This document shows positions 10,601 to 21,834 of a stretch of DNA of 57,643 nt, one piece after another. This DNA comes from Theodoxus fluviatilis. Its lineage: Eukaryota; Mollusca; Gastropoda; Cycloneritida; Neritidae. The stretch covers positions 1 through 57,643 of the forward strand of contig JAWQFJ010002789.1 of the NCBI GenBank assembly GCA_034096865.1, written 5' to 3'. The notes below the pieces were generated by a model. It was given only the letters and a program-made list of their open reading frames with translations. It was not told the DNA's origin and did not search any database. The position numbers were made by a program, and so were the translations under genes. The stretch's first letter is position 1, and the number at the start of each line of letters is the position of its first letter.

Positions 10601-12384
10601 ACTAAAATCGCCGATTATATTAATAAGTGACTATTTTTACACTTACAGCTAGTACTCAAACTTTACAACGCAAACAAAACACACCTGCGGGGAGTGTCGT
10701 GGTCTCGCAATCGCATCAAAACTCGATGCACGAGTGATCGTTTCACTATCTGATACGACATGGTATTCCAGCAAACAAGCAACTACTGCAACTTCATGAA
10801 GTTATGAAATCTCAAAGTGTGATGTCAGACATCGATTGACCGATCGAATTCGACTGCAGCTGCCGGTTGCGTTCTCGAATATTTCGTCTGCACTGAATAC
10901 TATAGATCGCTCAAAGTATGTGGGGGTGGAAAACAGTACTGTGTCATTTGCCATAACCATCGTGGCAAAATTATTGATGGAAAAGTTGTCAAGCTACATG
11001 GCATTCCAGCAAACAAGCAACTACTGCAACTTCATGAAGTTATTGAAATCTCAAAGTGTGATGTCAGACACGATTGACAGATGAGTTCGACTGCAGCTGC
11101 CGAATCAAACGTAAGCGCTGCCCCCAAGCTCGTTTAAGTTGCTTGTGATCGTTTCGCTATCTGATCCGACAATAATTACTAAACATTGATATCAAAAGCA
11201 CTATTCAAAATTTTTGGCGGGTGGTCTACCCCGCACAACTAAAATCTACGGTTAATAATATCATCTCCACAAGCCGAACTACGTAAAGATACGAGTGCGC
11301 GCAAGTTGATCGACTGGATGATAGTGAATTTTCGGTCCTCGCCAGACCAGGCCGGGAAACGAAATTGTCCATTCAAGCCAGAGATAAACAGTTATCTGCT
11401 GCTACTCATTCGAGCTTTACATGAAACATTATATCACACTAGCTCGATCGTCTGCTAGCGTAGTGACTATGGTTCGATCGCGTACGTCTGCTAGCCAGCT
11501 ATAACTACGTACGGTGAGGTTTGTTTACTTATCTTCTGTGGGTTTTGTGCAGAAAGTATACAGTCTAATATGACTATTTTCGATTAGTTTTTAATCTAAT
11601 TAATCTTTTTGCATGCTTTAATGTCATCCTTTTGCCACGATCTAGCGATCATCCCATGAGCTTCTATTTTTACCAGTCTACCGGAACTAGGGGACGTAAA
11701 GGGACAAAACTTGGGCTGTATTTCCGTTTCAGAAGTGAGAATGTCCCATAGCTGCGTGATGAACTTTGCACAAGTCCTTCAGCAGTTTCCCAAAGGCATT
11801 CGTAGTCTTGTCTTGCGACATCCTTCGTCTTCTATGTGCATTTCCCAATTTCCTATTCTAGCATTCAGATCACCGCAAATCACAACTGCTGCTCCTGAAT
11901 ATCTTTCCTGGAAATTTAGTATTAGATCTTCCAGGATGATAATATTAGAGGATACTTCTTTGCCTGGTGAGTCGACAGGAGGGATATACGCGCATATCAC
12001 GATTGTGTCTTTCAAGAGAGGGCTGCGAATCCTTAAAGCTAGAATCATATCGCAGTCGGTATCTAATTTCACTACATACTCCGAAATCGGTTTTTTCGCA
12101 AGCATCATCACGCCTCCTGACCTTCGTCTTTGGGTGGACAGTTTTATCCCAGGAGAGTGTAGTGCCATGTAGCCTTAAAAATGTATGCTAAAGTCAAAAT
12201 TTACAGAGGTAAATGTCTCCATGAGACAACACATTTCAAAACTATGTAAATAATTCAGAAACCCTGGCTCCGTGATTTTCGGACACAATCCTTCCACGTT
12301 CCAGCTTACAGTCCTTAGAGTTGCTCCACGGTTAACCCCTTCATTTCTGTTGTCTGACTCTAGCAATGGGCGTCGGCCTCGCCG
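7601..12384 (-). pseudogene. LINE copy B ORF2 (frameshifted, interrupted)
   Basis: Endonuclease-reverse transcriptase of LINE copy B. N to C: RTVSWNVEGL (about 12325), CAYIPPVDSPG (about 12005), GDLNARIG (about 11870), a frameshift near 11830, then SQDKTTNAFGKLLKDL. The frame is cut at about 11749 by an inserted element and resumes at about 10190 with ILNGCTGGDG and SPNGDSVNDY. The linker follows (10058-9603, TPWFDQNCRESKRK). The reverse transcriptase frame 9475-8438 is still open, with PDNYRGISLL, EEQAGFRSRHST, FIDYRKAFDSVN and a FADD catalytic motif. A shift near 8430-8320 precedes the C-terminal domain (8317-7601), which ends with CPFCQERENEEHFLLTC. The domain order equals that of copy A. 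The upstream end directly follows the in-frame TGA of ORF1. Confidence 0.88.
10194..11748. mobile_element. Foldback DNA element with THAP-like fragment, inserted in LINE copy B
   Basis: A 1.55-kb insertion splits the endonuclease of copy B. Ends are inverted repeats TGGGACATTCTCA / TGAGAATGTCCCA, flanked on both sides by TA. Inside, about 10360-10500 and about 11290-11430 form an imperfect inverted repeat of about 140 bp. Another segment occurs twice as a direct repeat (about 10760-10863 and 10998-11100). Plus-strand frames near 10920-11050 read YCVICHNHRGKIIDGK then KLHGIP, resembling a THAP C2CH zinc finger. THAP domains occur in P-element-type transposases; the family here is not certain. 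No intact transposase is present. Confidence 0.65.
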
Positions 12385-12387
12385 TCA
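12364..12387 (-). promoter_or_regulatory. In-frame TGA-CGG between ORF1 and ORF2 of copy B
   Basis: The minus strand reads TCG TGA CGG CGA GGC CGA CGC CCA with ORF2 continuing in the same frame. TGA followed by CGG is the type II viral readthrough context. The match to copy A downstream of the stop (RGGRGP versus RRGRRP) is conserved at codon level. Confidence 0.5.
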
Positions 12388-14257
12388 CGACGAAGATACC
12401 GCTCTCTCTGCCACCTGTGTCGAAGTAGTCGTGCTGCGGAGTCTGCCGTGCCACGCTGATGCAGAGTTCTTGTCAGTTTGGCCTTCTTCACCCTGGACTT
12501 TCACTGTTGGTATGTTTTTCCCCGCACAGGCATTCGCCGCATCTACACCAGAGGTATTTTTTAGCCGTTCATATAATGACCTCTGAATCTTCCTTTTTGG
12601 TGTAGAATCTGCTTCCAACTGCATCTGGTTTTGAGCCTGAGGTTCCACCTGTACTGTGGATTCTTCACTGTTGACCTCAAGTCATGGCAAGGTCAGAGGT
12701 GTCTTGCCGATTCAATTCCACTGTTTCATTTAACTCTTCAACAGGCTCTTCCAAATCACCTGTTGAACTGCCATCGTTTGATGGGGATATTATCACCGAA
12801 CCCTGGGAGATTTCAATGTTTATATCATCTTGTCTCTGTTGTGAGCGGGTCAGGTATGGCTTTTTCAGGCAATGGATTCCAGGTGAAGCCCTATCACCTC
12901 CAGTTGCCAGAGTTGATTGTATTTTCTGCCAGGCATCATCACTTCTGTCCAATGTCAAGTGTGAGCCACTTCTCTCACGTTGGCGATGGTCAGGCGGGCG
13001 CCAGTGGCAGTCATGGACATCATCAATATCCCCTAAATGGTTCATTAGATCGCCTTGGGGCCAATGCTCGGTGTGCGTAAGTGGATGCTCTCTGACCAAA
13101 GATACTCTCTCTTGACTTGTCTGACGTATTCATCTGGGTGAGCCCATGTCCCTGTGTAATCTTGTTGCCATTTGTCTATTGTTGCATTTTGCTGTGTCGA
13201 CCTCACAGGTCCATCATCGAGTCCAAGATGCCTCCCTGGGGCATGACGATATCTGCCGTGTGTCCGATTTGTTTGTCTTCCTGTCTTACGAGATCTGGAA
13301 GTCTGCGGTCGGCTGTACGCGTGATGGTTGGATCTGGCATCTTGGAACCACAGCCGGTTGTTTCGGTAATATGCCTGATGTCCCTGTTCCCGTAAGTCTT
13401 GGAGAATTTTCGCCTCTCTGCTGGTGAGCTCGCTGGCAATCCTGATCCCCATGCTTCTCATTGCATTTCTACCATCCCTTAGCAGTGTTAGTTTGTCCAA
13501 AAGCGTGGCCATCTCGACAACAATGGGACGAGGTTTACTTTCATTGTTTCCTCTTGTGGTGCCCAAACGTTGGACACGGACGATGTCCCTCTCTGACCAT
13601 GGAACTGTTGGCACTGCCTCACGGAGAACGTTCAGCACGGTCTGAAGGCAAGCCCAGTACGACTCGTGATTTCCCTCGTACACGCCAAACAGTTTGATAT
13701 TGGTTCGTCTGGCTAAACTTTCGTTCTTGTCATCATACTCCTCGCATATCCGTGAAGCATTCTGGATGTCCGCAGCGATGGTGTCTACACGAGCATTCAG
13801 TATGCCTACCTCACTCCAGATGGCCTCCTGGTTTCTGTAGGTTCTTTTGAACTCCTGCTCACAGAGTTTCGCCGTGTCGATGTTAGCTCTCTTTTGTTTT
13901 TCCAGTTCTGTTTCGAGACGTTCGTACTTCATCTGCATCTTCTTCTCTAGTTTGGAGAACTGCAGTCCCCAAGTGGATGCCAGTGACTCCTCCTCTAAGT
14001 GCATTAATTTGTCTTAGATCTTCTGGGGAATCATTAGCAACTGCACTTTCTGTATTTTCCAAACTGTTTGGTCCAGGATTGGCCTCAATGTCACCTGCTG
14101 TGAGGATGCGAGTTGACAGATCATGCAGATTTTGGACAGAGGACCGATCCTGCAAGGCAGCCATCACCATCAGCGCTGTGTACAGCACAAAGATGGAGAG
14201 GCCTGCTTTGGCCTGAGGACGTGTCAGCCCAAGGCGGGAATCACTCGAAAAACTCAT
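12385..14257 (-). pseudogene. LINE copy B ORF1 (frameshifted)
   Basis: Homologue of copy A ORF1. The ATG at 14257 gives MSFSSD, then a hydrophobic stretch (AGLSIFVLYTALMVMAAL, about 14203-14150), a canonical 2A motif GDIEANPGP (14095-14069), a frameshift near 14004, a coiled coil, TNIKLFGVYEGNHESYW (about 13705), ERDIVRVQRLG (about 13590) and YYRNNRLWFQDA (about 13375). A second shift near 13080 and a third near 12660 lead into the polar C-terminal part (12648-12388), which ends at TGA 12385-12387. Three frameshifts make it a pseudogene, but every module of copy A is present in order. Confidence 0.85.
14069..14110 (-). other. 2A-like recoding peptide in copy B ORF1
   Basis: Reads STRILTAGDIEANPGP, matching the full consensus DxExNPGP. 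It lies about 26 residues after the hydrophobic segment, the same spacing class as in copy A. Confidence 0.8.
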
Positions 14258-14873
14258 GCTGATGGGATCAGCTCTAAATGAGAGTTCAAAATCCCAAACA
14301 TAGTCACTGTGTGCACGTGAAGATTCACCTGTGAACTCACGCCCAGCACGTCTCGCGTGCCAATTAAGCAAAAGCACCAATTCTCCGACGAAATGTGCTC
14401 AGGTCCACTCCGGGACTCCCATCGTGAACGAAGAGTGAGCACTGTTTCTACTAATTTAGAGAACGAGCATAAACAAACACAAAAACAGACTCTAATGCTC
14501 GCATTCGAAAAAATTCATTTATACGCAACATTTGTTCTCATATTTGCATTCCATGCATGCCATGCTCGCAACTTGTTTTTTTGGGTTGGAGCCCGCCATC
14601 GCGAGTTGTTTGGACATCTCCACGCTCCACAATCACAGTCGATGTTAGTTTCACTCCAGCCGCTGACGGTCCGTCTAAAAATCAGCATTCAACACAAATG
14701 TAAACCACCAAATCTTAAATGGCCTTGCCGCGAGAACGATGTGACTTCCTTACATGTCTTCCTATTCTATATTATACAGGCAGAGAAGTCCGAAAAGTCA
14801 AAATTTCAGAACAGAGTCAAAAATGCAGAGCACACACAGACACGTCCTACTCCGGCCAGGGCACACTCGAGAC
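14258..14873. other. Copy B 5' flank, no gene seen
   Basis: Probably includes the 5' leader of LINE copy B. Open plus-strand frames here lack recognisable domains. Confidence 0.3.
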
Positions 14874-14882
14874 TGAGAGAGA

Positions 14883-14920
<38 letters not shown>

Positions 14921-14936
14921 TAGATAGAGAGAGATA

Positions 14937-14977
<41 letters not shown>

Positions 14978-14978
14978 G
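14874..14978. repeat. (GA)n/(GATA) microsatellite
   Basis: Purine tract of GA units with interspersed GATA. Confidence 0.95.
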
Positions 14979-15726
14979 CGAACTTTCTTGCAAATTTCTC
15001 TGACTGATCAGAATATGACTGCTTCATTTCATTAACAAAATACAAATGTCACGTACCGTCAGTTTGATGGCTCCGGATCTCTCTGGAAAACAAAATAAAC
15101 CCGAAAAGACGCGGAGTGAAATGACAGTCTGACTCCAAGACAGCACGGCCTTACATTTCGCCTCAAAACTTAAATTCCTGCCTCAGTGTCGCACCGACCC
15201 AAGACTACGCCTGCCTTAATGACTGTTTTCTAAGGTCTTGCTTTTGTTTTTCTTTTCAGTTGCTCTTAAGACCTGGATGAAGGCCTATTTTGGCCGTATC
15301 TTCTCATCATTATAGGACTTAAAGAAAATGATATAAAACACACGGAGAAGGGGAGTGCTGAGGGAAACACAACACATCCAGCTCCATATGCCCTGCAGCC
15401 TTGCCTGAAGGCTACTTCTTCCCTCTTGGGGAGATAGAAGTGCTGGACAACCTGGAAAAGGACTGAAAGAGAGACAGGACAAAAGAGAAGCTGATCTGAT
15501 AATTCAGTTTTACATATACACATCAACAGATGCATTGGTAATTTACTTTGTTATGTATGAACAAATCTCAAATGTTTTCCCATTCCTTTGAGTTTATGGG
15601 CCTTTTTCAGAAAGTATTCTAGTGCTTTGTTCTTGACTGAAAAAAGAAAAACATCTGATATGCTCATGTCTAGCTTGCATCGGATCATGTGTGGATGTGT
15701 GGTCAAAGGGGAGACAACCCCTCTCC
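14979..15726. other. No gene recognised
   Basis: Unique-looking sequence between two microsatellites. I see no conserved domain or splice-bounded exon. Confidence 0.3.
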
Positions 15727-15902
15727 CTTCATCTAGTGTGTGTGTTTTGTGTGTGTGTGTGTGTTTGTGTGTGTGTGTTAGTGTGTGTGTGTTAGTGTGT
15801 GTGTGCATGTGTGTGTGTGCGCGCATGTGTGTGTGTGTGTGTGTGTGTGTTCATGTGCGTGCTCATGTGTGCATGCATGCATGCTTGCCTGCCTGCCCCC
15901 CC

Positions 15903-15981
<79 letters not shown>

Positions 15982-15992
15982 GCTCTCTCTCA
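15727..15992. repeat. (GT)n then (CT)n microsatellites
   Basis: A GT-rich tract to about 15870, a short CATG/TGCC stretch, then a CT tract to 15992. Open frames here are low-complexity artefacts. Confidence 0.95.
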
Positions 15993-16199
15993 AATATTCA
16001 AATATTCGTGTACATAACTTTATAATACCACAACCTAGGACTGATTTGTTTAAACATAGCCTATCTTATTCATGGGCTACTATGTGAAACACACTATTTA
16101 TTCTCTAAAAATTGCGAAATCTTTAGAGAAATATAAATTGAAACTATATACTTTTCTTAGGCAGTCATTCTAGATACTTTCATCTTATTCTTAATTCAC

Positions 16200-16415
16200 T
16201 TTGCGGCTATTTTCAACGTGGTATTTCGCTACCATGAATTGATTGTAACCTGTGTTATTGTGTGAATTTTGTGTTGGATAGAGGGTGGGTGGGTGGGTAG
16301 GGATGGGATTGGATTTGTTTGTTTGTTTTCTTGTTTTAACAAGGGCTGGATGTAAGATAGGCAGTTATGCCTAATTCATGTATTTTCCTTGAAAAATAAA
16401 GTTTAATCAATCAAT

Positions 16416-16449
<34 letters not shown>
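16200..16449 (+). repeat. Retroelement 3' end with (AATC)n and (CT)n
   Basis: Ends with AAAAATAAAGTTTAATCAAT and further AATC units, then (CT)n to 16449. The AATAAAG plus AATC tail is the same ending seen on LINE copy D, so this is probably another LINE 3' end whose body is missing. Confidence 0.55.
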
Positions 16450-16451
<2 letters not shown>

Positions 16452-16679
16452 CATGCGTGCACGCTCTCTCTTTCTCTCTCTCTTTCATGTATTGAAAAGG
16501 CACACATTGTAATGTTCTTGGGTATGACACAGATGTAGTGATGACCCAAGACAGTATTCTGATAGGACAGCCTGCCGTTTTAATCAGCCATTTGATACAG
16601 GGAATTCTGGGATCTCCGGGGGGAGGTCACTCTTATCCAAAGGACAGTTATGAAAGGGTTGCTTTCCCTTAGTTCTGCG

Positions 16680-18547
16680 GATATTTTTACCAAAATGTTA
16701 CACACATGTTCACATGCAAGAAGATTTTAAATATAAGTGTGAAAAGTTCAAATACTATGTGCCATAGTGAATTGGGTAGATATCCCCTGTACATAAATAC
16801 TACAATAAGAGCGGTGAAATATTGGCTACTGCTCTGTAAGATGGCAGTCGATAGACTGCCTATAAGCAAGCTTATGTTATGCTGTTGAAAGGGAATACAT
16901 GTACATCAGTAAAGATGAACTGGACACGATCCATCTAGAATCATCTATCATCGCTTGGGTTTGCTTATGTATGGACAAATGGAGGAACTAATAATGAAAA
17001 AGAGTTTATTCGGGCCCTTATAGTCAGAGACTGCAAGACTGTTACTTGCAAGAATGGAATATGAGACTTAATGTTATTGGGAGCGATCACTTTGTGCTGT
17101 ATAGATCTTTCAAGCGCAATAGAGTGCGAAAGCTATCTATAACAGTGGGGGAGACATGGGTAAGGGAGACAATTTTTAACTGCAATGAGTTTTAAAACTT
17201 TCATGCATGGCAATTCAAAGATATACAAAAAAATAAGTGAAAACCACTTTTGCTCAATGGGAAAAAGTAGGTCATCTGTTAATTATTTAAATAACACGTA
17301 ATTTTCTATCTTTTTCCAAAATGTACAACTCAGAATATATATACAGCAAAATTAAAATTTTTGTTTCTTTAGATTTGTCATTTCAATATCTAAAACTTGT
17401 CACATTCTTTTGGGAAAAATTCTAAGTACTTTTGAAAAAGATACTTACTTAGTTTATTTACTCAAAATAATCTCCAGTTTAAGAACTTGTTTAGTGTATA
17501 GCTGCTGACCTAAGGGCTCATTTCACAAACCCATGTGACAAAATGTTGCTACATGCATAAAGAACACACCCTGAAAATTACAGATCTCTACAATGCTCTG
17601 AATATTTTCTGCATAACTTCTAGTTCACAAAAACGTAAAAAAGAAACCTTGGGAAAACTTGCTTTTTCCATCTTCTAGGTATTTCCAATAGTGCCGGCAA
17701 AAATTATCAAAAGGGTTAGGTACTTTCTTCGCATTTTTACATGTTTTCTAGCATGTATTAAATAGAGAGACTATTGGAATTACATTGCGGAGGGTTGAAA
17801 CAACTCACAAATGCTCATAAGTCAAAATCACCAAAAGTTGACATTTTGACCGTTTTTATAGTGTTGTCTCCCCTTAACATTAAAAAATGTTAGGGATGCA
17901 TTTGTTCGCTACCGTTTTAGGAACAACGATCTTAAAGCCAATAATAGATATGAGCTAAACTCAGGAAAAGAGTGTCCTTTCTGCACAGATTATGAAGATG
18001 AAACTCGCTTTTTAATCCACTGTAATGTTTACAATGATCTGAGGAGGAAATATATTTTAAAACACATACAGAGGGCACAGTATGCCGAGGCGAAATATCT
18101 TCTTGATGGACAGGATGTAATGAAAACACGAGACGTTGCGATGTACATATTTTATGCCTTTATATTACGTTGTGAACAGTTGGAATTCTCCTAGTGATCA
18201 AGTATAGGCAAGATTGAAAAAATGTGTGTGACTATAATATCAGTTGAATCTGCAATGACGGCAACTTTTAATTGTATTTATAAGAATAATTTTAATGCAA
18301 TACACTTTTGAGATGTTGTAACATATATACATTCTTGTAAAAAGATGTAAATTATTTTGAATTTAAGATGTAAACATACGATAATTTTATTGCAATGGGG
18401 TTTCTAAAAATATTTTTATAATGATATTGACAGCAAATCATTTATATTTCAGTCTATGTATAAAGGGAGATATCCACTCCTATCTGTAACACTTCCTACC
18501 ATCATACGTTACCTGTTATGTGGGATGGGTCGTCGGCCTTAATAAAG
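16680..18547 (+). pseudogene. LINE copy D, 5'-truncated C-terminal remnant
   Basis: C-terminal end of an ORF2 related to copies A-C on the plus strand. Visible: IRAVKYWLLLCKMAVDRLP (16808-16864), SDHFVLYRSFK (about 17085-17117), then after a gap RYRFRNNDLKANNRYE and CPFCTDYEDETRFLIHC (about 17905-18025). About 750 bp (17130-17880) interrupts the alignment; its edges carry GGGAGACA on the left and TGTCTCCCC on the right, so it may be an inserted MITE. The 3' end is GGCCTTAATAAAGTCAATC followed by AATC repeats. Confidence 0.75.

Positions 18548-18620
<73 letters not shown>
18548..18620. repeat. (AATC)n tail of LINE copy D
   Basis: About 18 units directly after AATAAAGTC. A tandem tetranucleotide 3' tail is typical of CR1/L2-group LINEs. 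Confidence 0.9.
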
Positions 18621-18621
<1 letters not shown>

Positions 18622-18626
18622 TCTCA

Positions 18627-18662
<36 letters not shown>

Positions 18663-18730
18663 TACTCTCTCTCTCTTACTCTCACACACTCTCTCTCTCT
18701 CTCTCATCCTCTTTCTCTCTCTCATCCTCT

Positions 18731-18775
<45 letters not shown>

Positions 18776-18796
18776 CCTCTCTCTCTCCCTCCCCCC

Positions 18797-18834
<38 letters not shown>
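18621..18834. repeat. (CT)n/(CA)n compound microsatellite
   Basis: CT-rich tract with a CA block near 18752-18774. It follows the AATC tail directly. Confidence 0.95.
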
Positions 18835-18835
<1 letters not shown>

Positions 18836-19042
18836 ACACATCAGCACAAATACATATTTATCATTCTATCAGCCTTGCTTTCATGTAGAATTCTTTGAAT
18901 AGTTTACATTGTTTGTTTCTGTCTTGTGTGCTTTCATAATTATTATGTGTGGTTATGCAATCGTTAAATAACCAACAGGTTAGGTAACAATTAATTAAGT
19001 GTCTGAATAACCTGATATTTGTTCTTTGGTTTGTGCTTGTAG

Positions 19043-19987
19043 ATACTCTACCTGGCCAAAGTTGGAAAACAACTTCTAAGATCCCGTCTGTCATTCCACT
19101 ACAACACGACAGGGACAAAGGGCAAAAAGAGTGTGGATGAAAACATCCGCACTTTTCAGGACATAGTGTTTGGTGAGAAAAATATTTTTTCATCCATCTC
19201 CTTTTGAGTTTTGACCTTATTTAAAAGTAGTTTGCACATGCTTCAGTTGCTTTGAAATATAGTTGACAAATTTCCATCAAAAAGTGTTATATCATTTTGA
19301 ATCTTGATTCATTTAATGAATTCTTTCTTAAACATTATATAAATGTTCTGCTTACAGTAAAAAAATAATCTGAAGTTCATGCGTTACAATTTCATTGCTT
19401 GAAAATGTTGCTGCAAGTCAATTTTGCTATTTTTTAAACATTTTTTTTTGTAGAAGGGTTCTGATTTCCTCTTGGGGCAGATGTTCCACAGAGATACTAA
19501 TTTTGAAAGTCAAGGCTGTGGGAAATCCATATATTTGTTAAAAATAAAAAATAATAGTTTACATCTTTGCATATTTCTTTTTGTGGGAAATTTCTCTCAG
19601 GAGTCAGATAATGATAATGAAAACTGCATTGTGCTTTATTGTATTTATTTCTGAAAATGCAGCTACTACCTACACTTTCTGACCACATAGATGTTAACTA
19701 TGTCATATGGTTCTGTTCCATTCTTTGAATTCGGAAACTGGGTTTATCTCAAGAATAAAATTTAACTTGCTGCATATTCAGTACAACAAAATGTGAAAGC
19801 ATCCTGAAAGCAGTGATACTCTACTTCATTCACTTTGATTGTTACAGAGTCACTGAAGACGAGCCACCCATCAATGACACATGATCAGTGCCGAAAAACA
19901 GTTGCCAGGTGATTAACGGGGTCCTGTGACAGGGATGGCCTGAAGCAGGCCAGGGAAACTGCCAGGAGACTGCTGGCTTTGCAGTAG
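19043..19987 (+). CDS. Possible last exons of an unidentified gene
   Basis: Exon-like segment 19043-19172 has a good acceptor (TTGTGCTTGTAG) and donor (TTTG/GTGAGA) and reads ILYLAKVGKQLLRSRLSF. A second at 19848 has acceptor GATTGTTACAG and continues in compatible phase as ESLKTSHPSMTHDQCRKTVA. The frame meets TGA at 19910-19912. Skipping 24 nt (19909-19932, GT...AG) would instead extend it with DGLKQARETARRLLALQ to TAG 19985-19987. A 24-nt intron is too short for animals, so a sequence error or real frame damage is more likely. ATTAAA near 20070 could be a poly(A) signal. I do not recognise the protein, and upstream exons would lie among the LINEs or outside the window. Confidence 0.4.
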
Positions 19988-20289
19988 ATCATTTTATATT
20001 CTACCTCCATCTTCATTTTAGTGTCCATTCCTTGTAGTACATGTATATTCTTTGCTTTCAAATAGTAACATTAAAGAGACTGAATCTGAAAAATTGTCTG
20101 TTTTTCTTCCATGATTAATTTGGAGTGGTGTACACCACATTAGCAGGAACATGTACATCAAGAGTGCACAATTAGTGGCAATCATTTAAATTCTGAAACT
20201 AACTAAAGGATTACAGATGTAATTTGTTAACTCTGATCAGAATTACTGCAGATATAGCAGCTTCATTAATTGTTATGAAAACCGCTGGC
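19988..20289. other. No gene recognised
   Basis: AT-rich; apart from the possible ATTAAA signal near 20070 I see nothing. Confidence 0.3.
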
Positions 20290-20460
20290 GCTGAACCTCC
20301 AGGTTTTGGCATATTAAAAAAATTAATTAAAAAGATCGGGTTCGAACCCGCAACCTCTCAAGAAAAAAAGAGAGAAAAAAAGTTTCAGTGCAGAATCGAA
20401 CCTGGTCATGCATGACCAAGAGTCCAACGCTCTACCAGCTGAGCCATTAGAGAATTGATA
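20290..20460 (-). repeat. tRNA-derived SINE
   Basis: The minus strand has an A box-like TGGCTCAGCTGGTAGAG and a B box-like GGTTCGATTC, followed by T runs that could stop RNA polymerase III. A second B box-like GGGTTCGAACCCG lies about 60 bp downstream. The arms do not fold into a proper tRNA, so this is a SINE head, perhaps two tRNA-related units. Confidence 0.6.
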
Positions 20461-20705
20461 TGACGGAGTGTTTGTAAAGCATTTATAACGTTCTTTTCCG
20501 TAAACCCCCTTGCAAGCTATCGGCCCAAGAAACAATCGACCATATATTTTAAACATGATGGATAGGTTCAGGAAGCTCCTATTATGACATGTTTTGTTTT
20601 GCTTTGGCATGTCATAGACGCTGAATTAACACTCACACAGTCACACAGAGGAGGAGGTGTATTATAGATGTTCACCCCAGACATGTGCATTCGTACTCAT
20701 TCATG

Positions 20706-20710
<5 letters not shown>

Positions 20711-20771
<61 letters not shown>
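20711..20771. repeat. (AAT)n microsatellite
   Basis: About 20 AAT units. Confidence 0.97.
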
Positions 20772-20773
<2 letters not shown>

Positions 20774-20939
20774 AGACTACTTATACGCCCATACCTTCCC
20801 TAATAGGCAAGCTCATGGCGTTTACAATGAAAAGTCTACATTCATACAAAGCATTCCAACACTCGCACACTGCACAGTTGAAACAAAAAAGATTTAAATA
20901 TAATACACTTAGGAGGAAAAGATAACTCTGTTTGACTCG

Positions 20940-21440
20940 ATCTCGAGTTGGCCATTCCGTCAACTGATTTTGAGGGGGGAGGTTTTCGAGTTTACGACCT
21001 AAATAAATCACTTTCTTTTCAAACCTCGATTCTGAAAATTTGATACATTCAATCGGACCTAACGTCCAGTAAGTGTGCAAAATGTCAAGGAAATCCGTCC
21101 AGTAGTTTTTGAGAAATCAGCCGTTAAGTCAGGACAGAGAGGCAGACATACAGATAAAATCTCGTCACGTTATTGATGACGTCACACATTTTGCATTTCG
21201 CCATTCCATCAATTGACATATTAGGGAGGTGCTTTCGAGTTTACGACCTTAAAAAACCACTTTCTTTTCAAACCTCGATTCTGAAAATTTGATACATTCA
21301 ATCGGACCTAACTTCCAGTAAGTGTGCAAAATGTCAAGGAAATCCGTCGAGTAGTTTTTGAGATATCAGCCTTGAAGTCGGGACAGACAGACAGACACAC
21401 ACACACAGGCAGATAGACAGACAGATAAAGTCTGTAGGAC
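20940..21440. repeat. Anonymous repeat, two tandem copies of about 250 bp
   Basis: About 20951-21140 and 21201-21385 are near-identical over long stretches, for example CAAACCTCGATTCTGAAAAT and AAAATGTCAAGGAAATCCGT. Both end in CAGACA-type tetranucleotide runs. Such ends are common in dispersed invertebrate repeats; I cannot name the family. Confidence 0.75.
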
Positions 21441-21639
21441 CTCCAGTAAACCTGGAGGGATAATATCATGTGTATGCAAAAGTGAAAAGATCTTAGTCAG
21501 AACAGGTGAACTCGAGAATTCTGAGTATGATTGCAATCAGTGTGTCACTATCTCAAGTTACATGGTCTCAGTGTTTGATACCATGACGTGCTTAGGTTGC
21601 TTTACAGCAATACTGAAGTATACAGGCATGCAGTGAAAA

Positions 21640-21800
21640 ACAACATAGGACCTATATTGGGCCAAGATCTGAGTCAAAATAGGCTGCCAATATAGGACCG
21701 GTATCTTCCCGATTTGCACTTCCAATATTCGACCAATATCGGCAGCCAATTAGTCCAATATTGGAGCCAATATTTGACCAATATTGGTTCTATATATGTG
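21640..21800. repeat. Cluster of CCAATATTGG-like palindromes
   Basis: At least five full or partial CCAATATTGG / CCAATATCGG palindromes between 21655 and 21789. Possibly the end of a MITE. Confidence 0.5.
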
Positions 21801-21834
21801 TGCTGTCATAGTGCTATACAAATCCAGGTGGAAA

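Noticed and set aside
19909..19932. A genuine 24-nt intron
   Set aside because: Far below the minimal intron size of animals; kept only as a note on the frame break.
20385..20460. Functional tRNA gene
   Set aside because: A and B boxes are present but the arms do not pair into a cloverleaf and the unit ends in repeat sequence; a SINE fits better.
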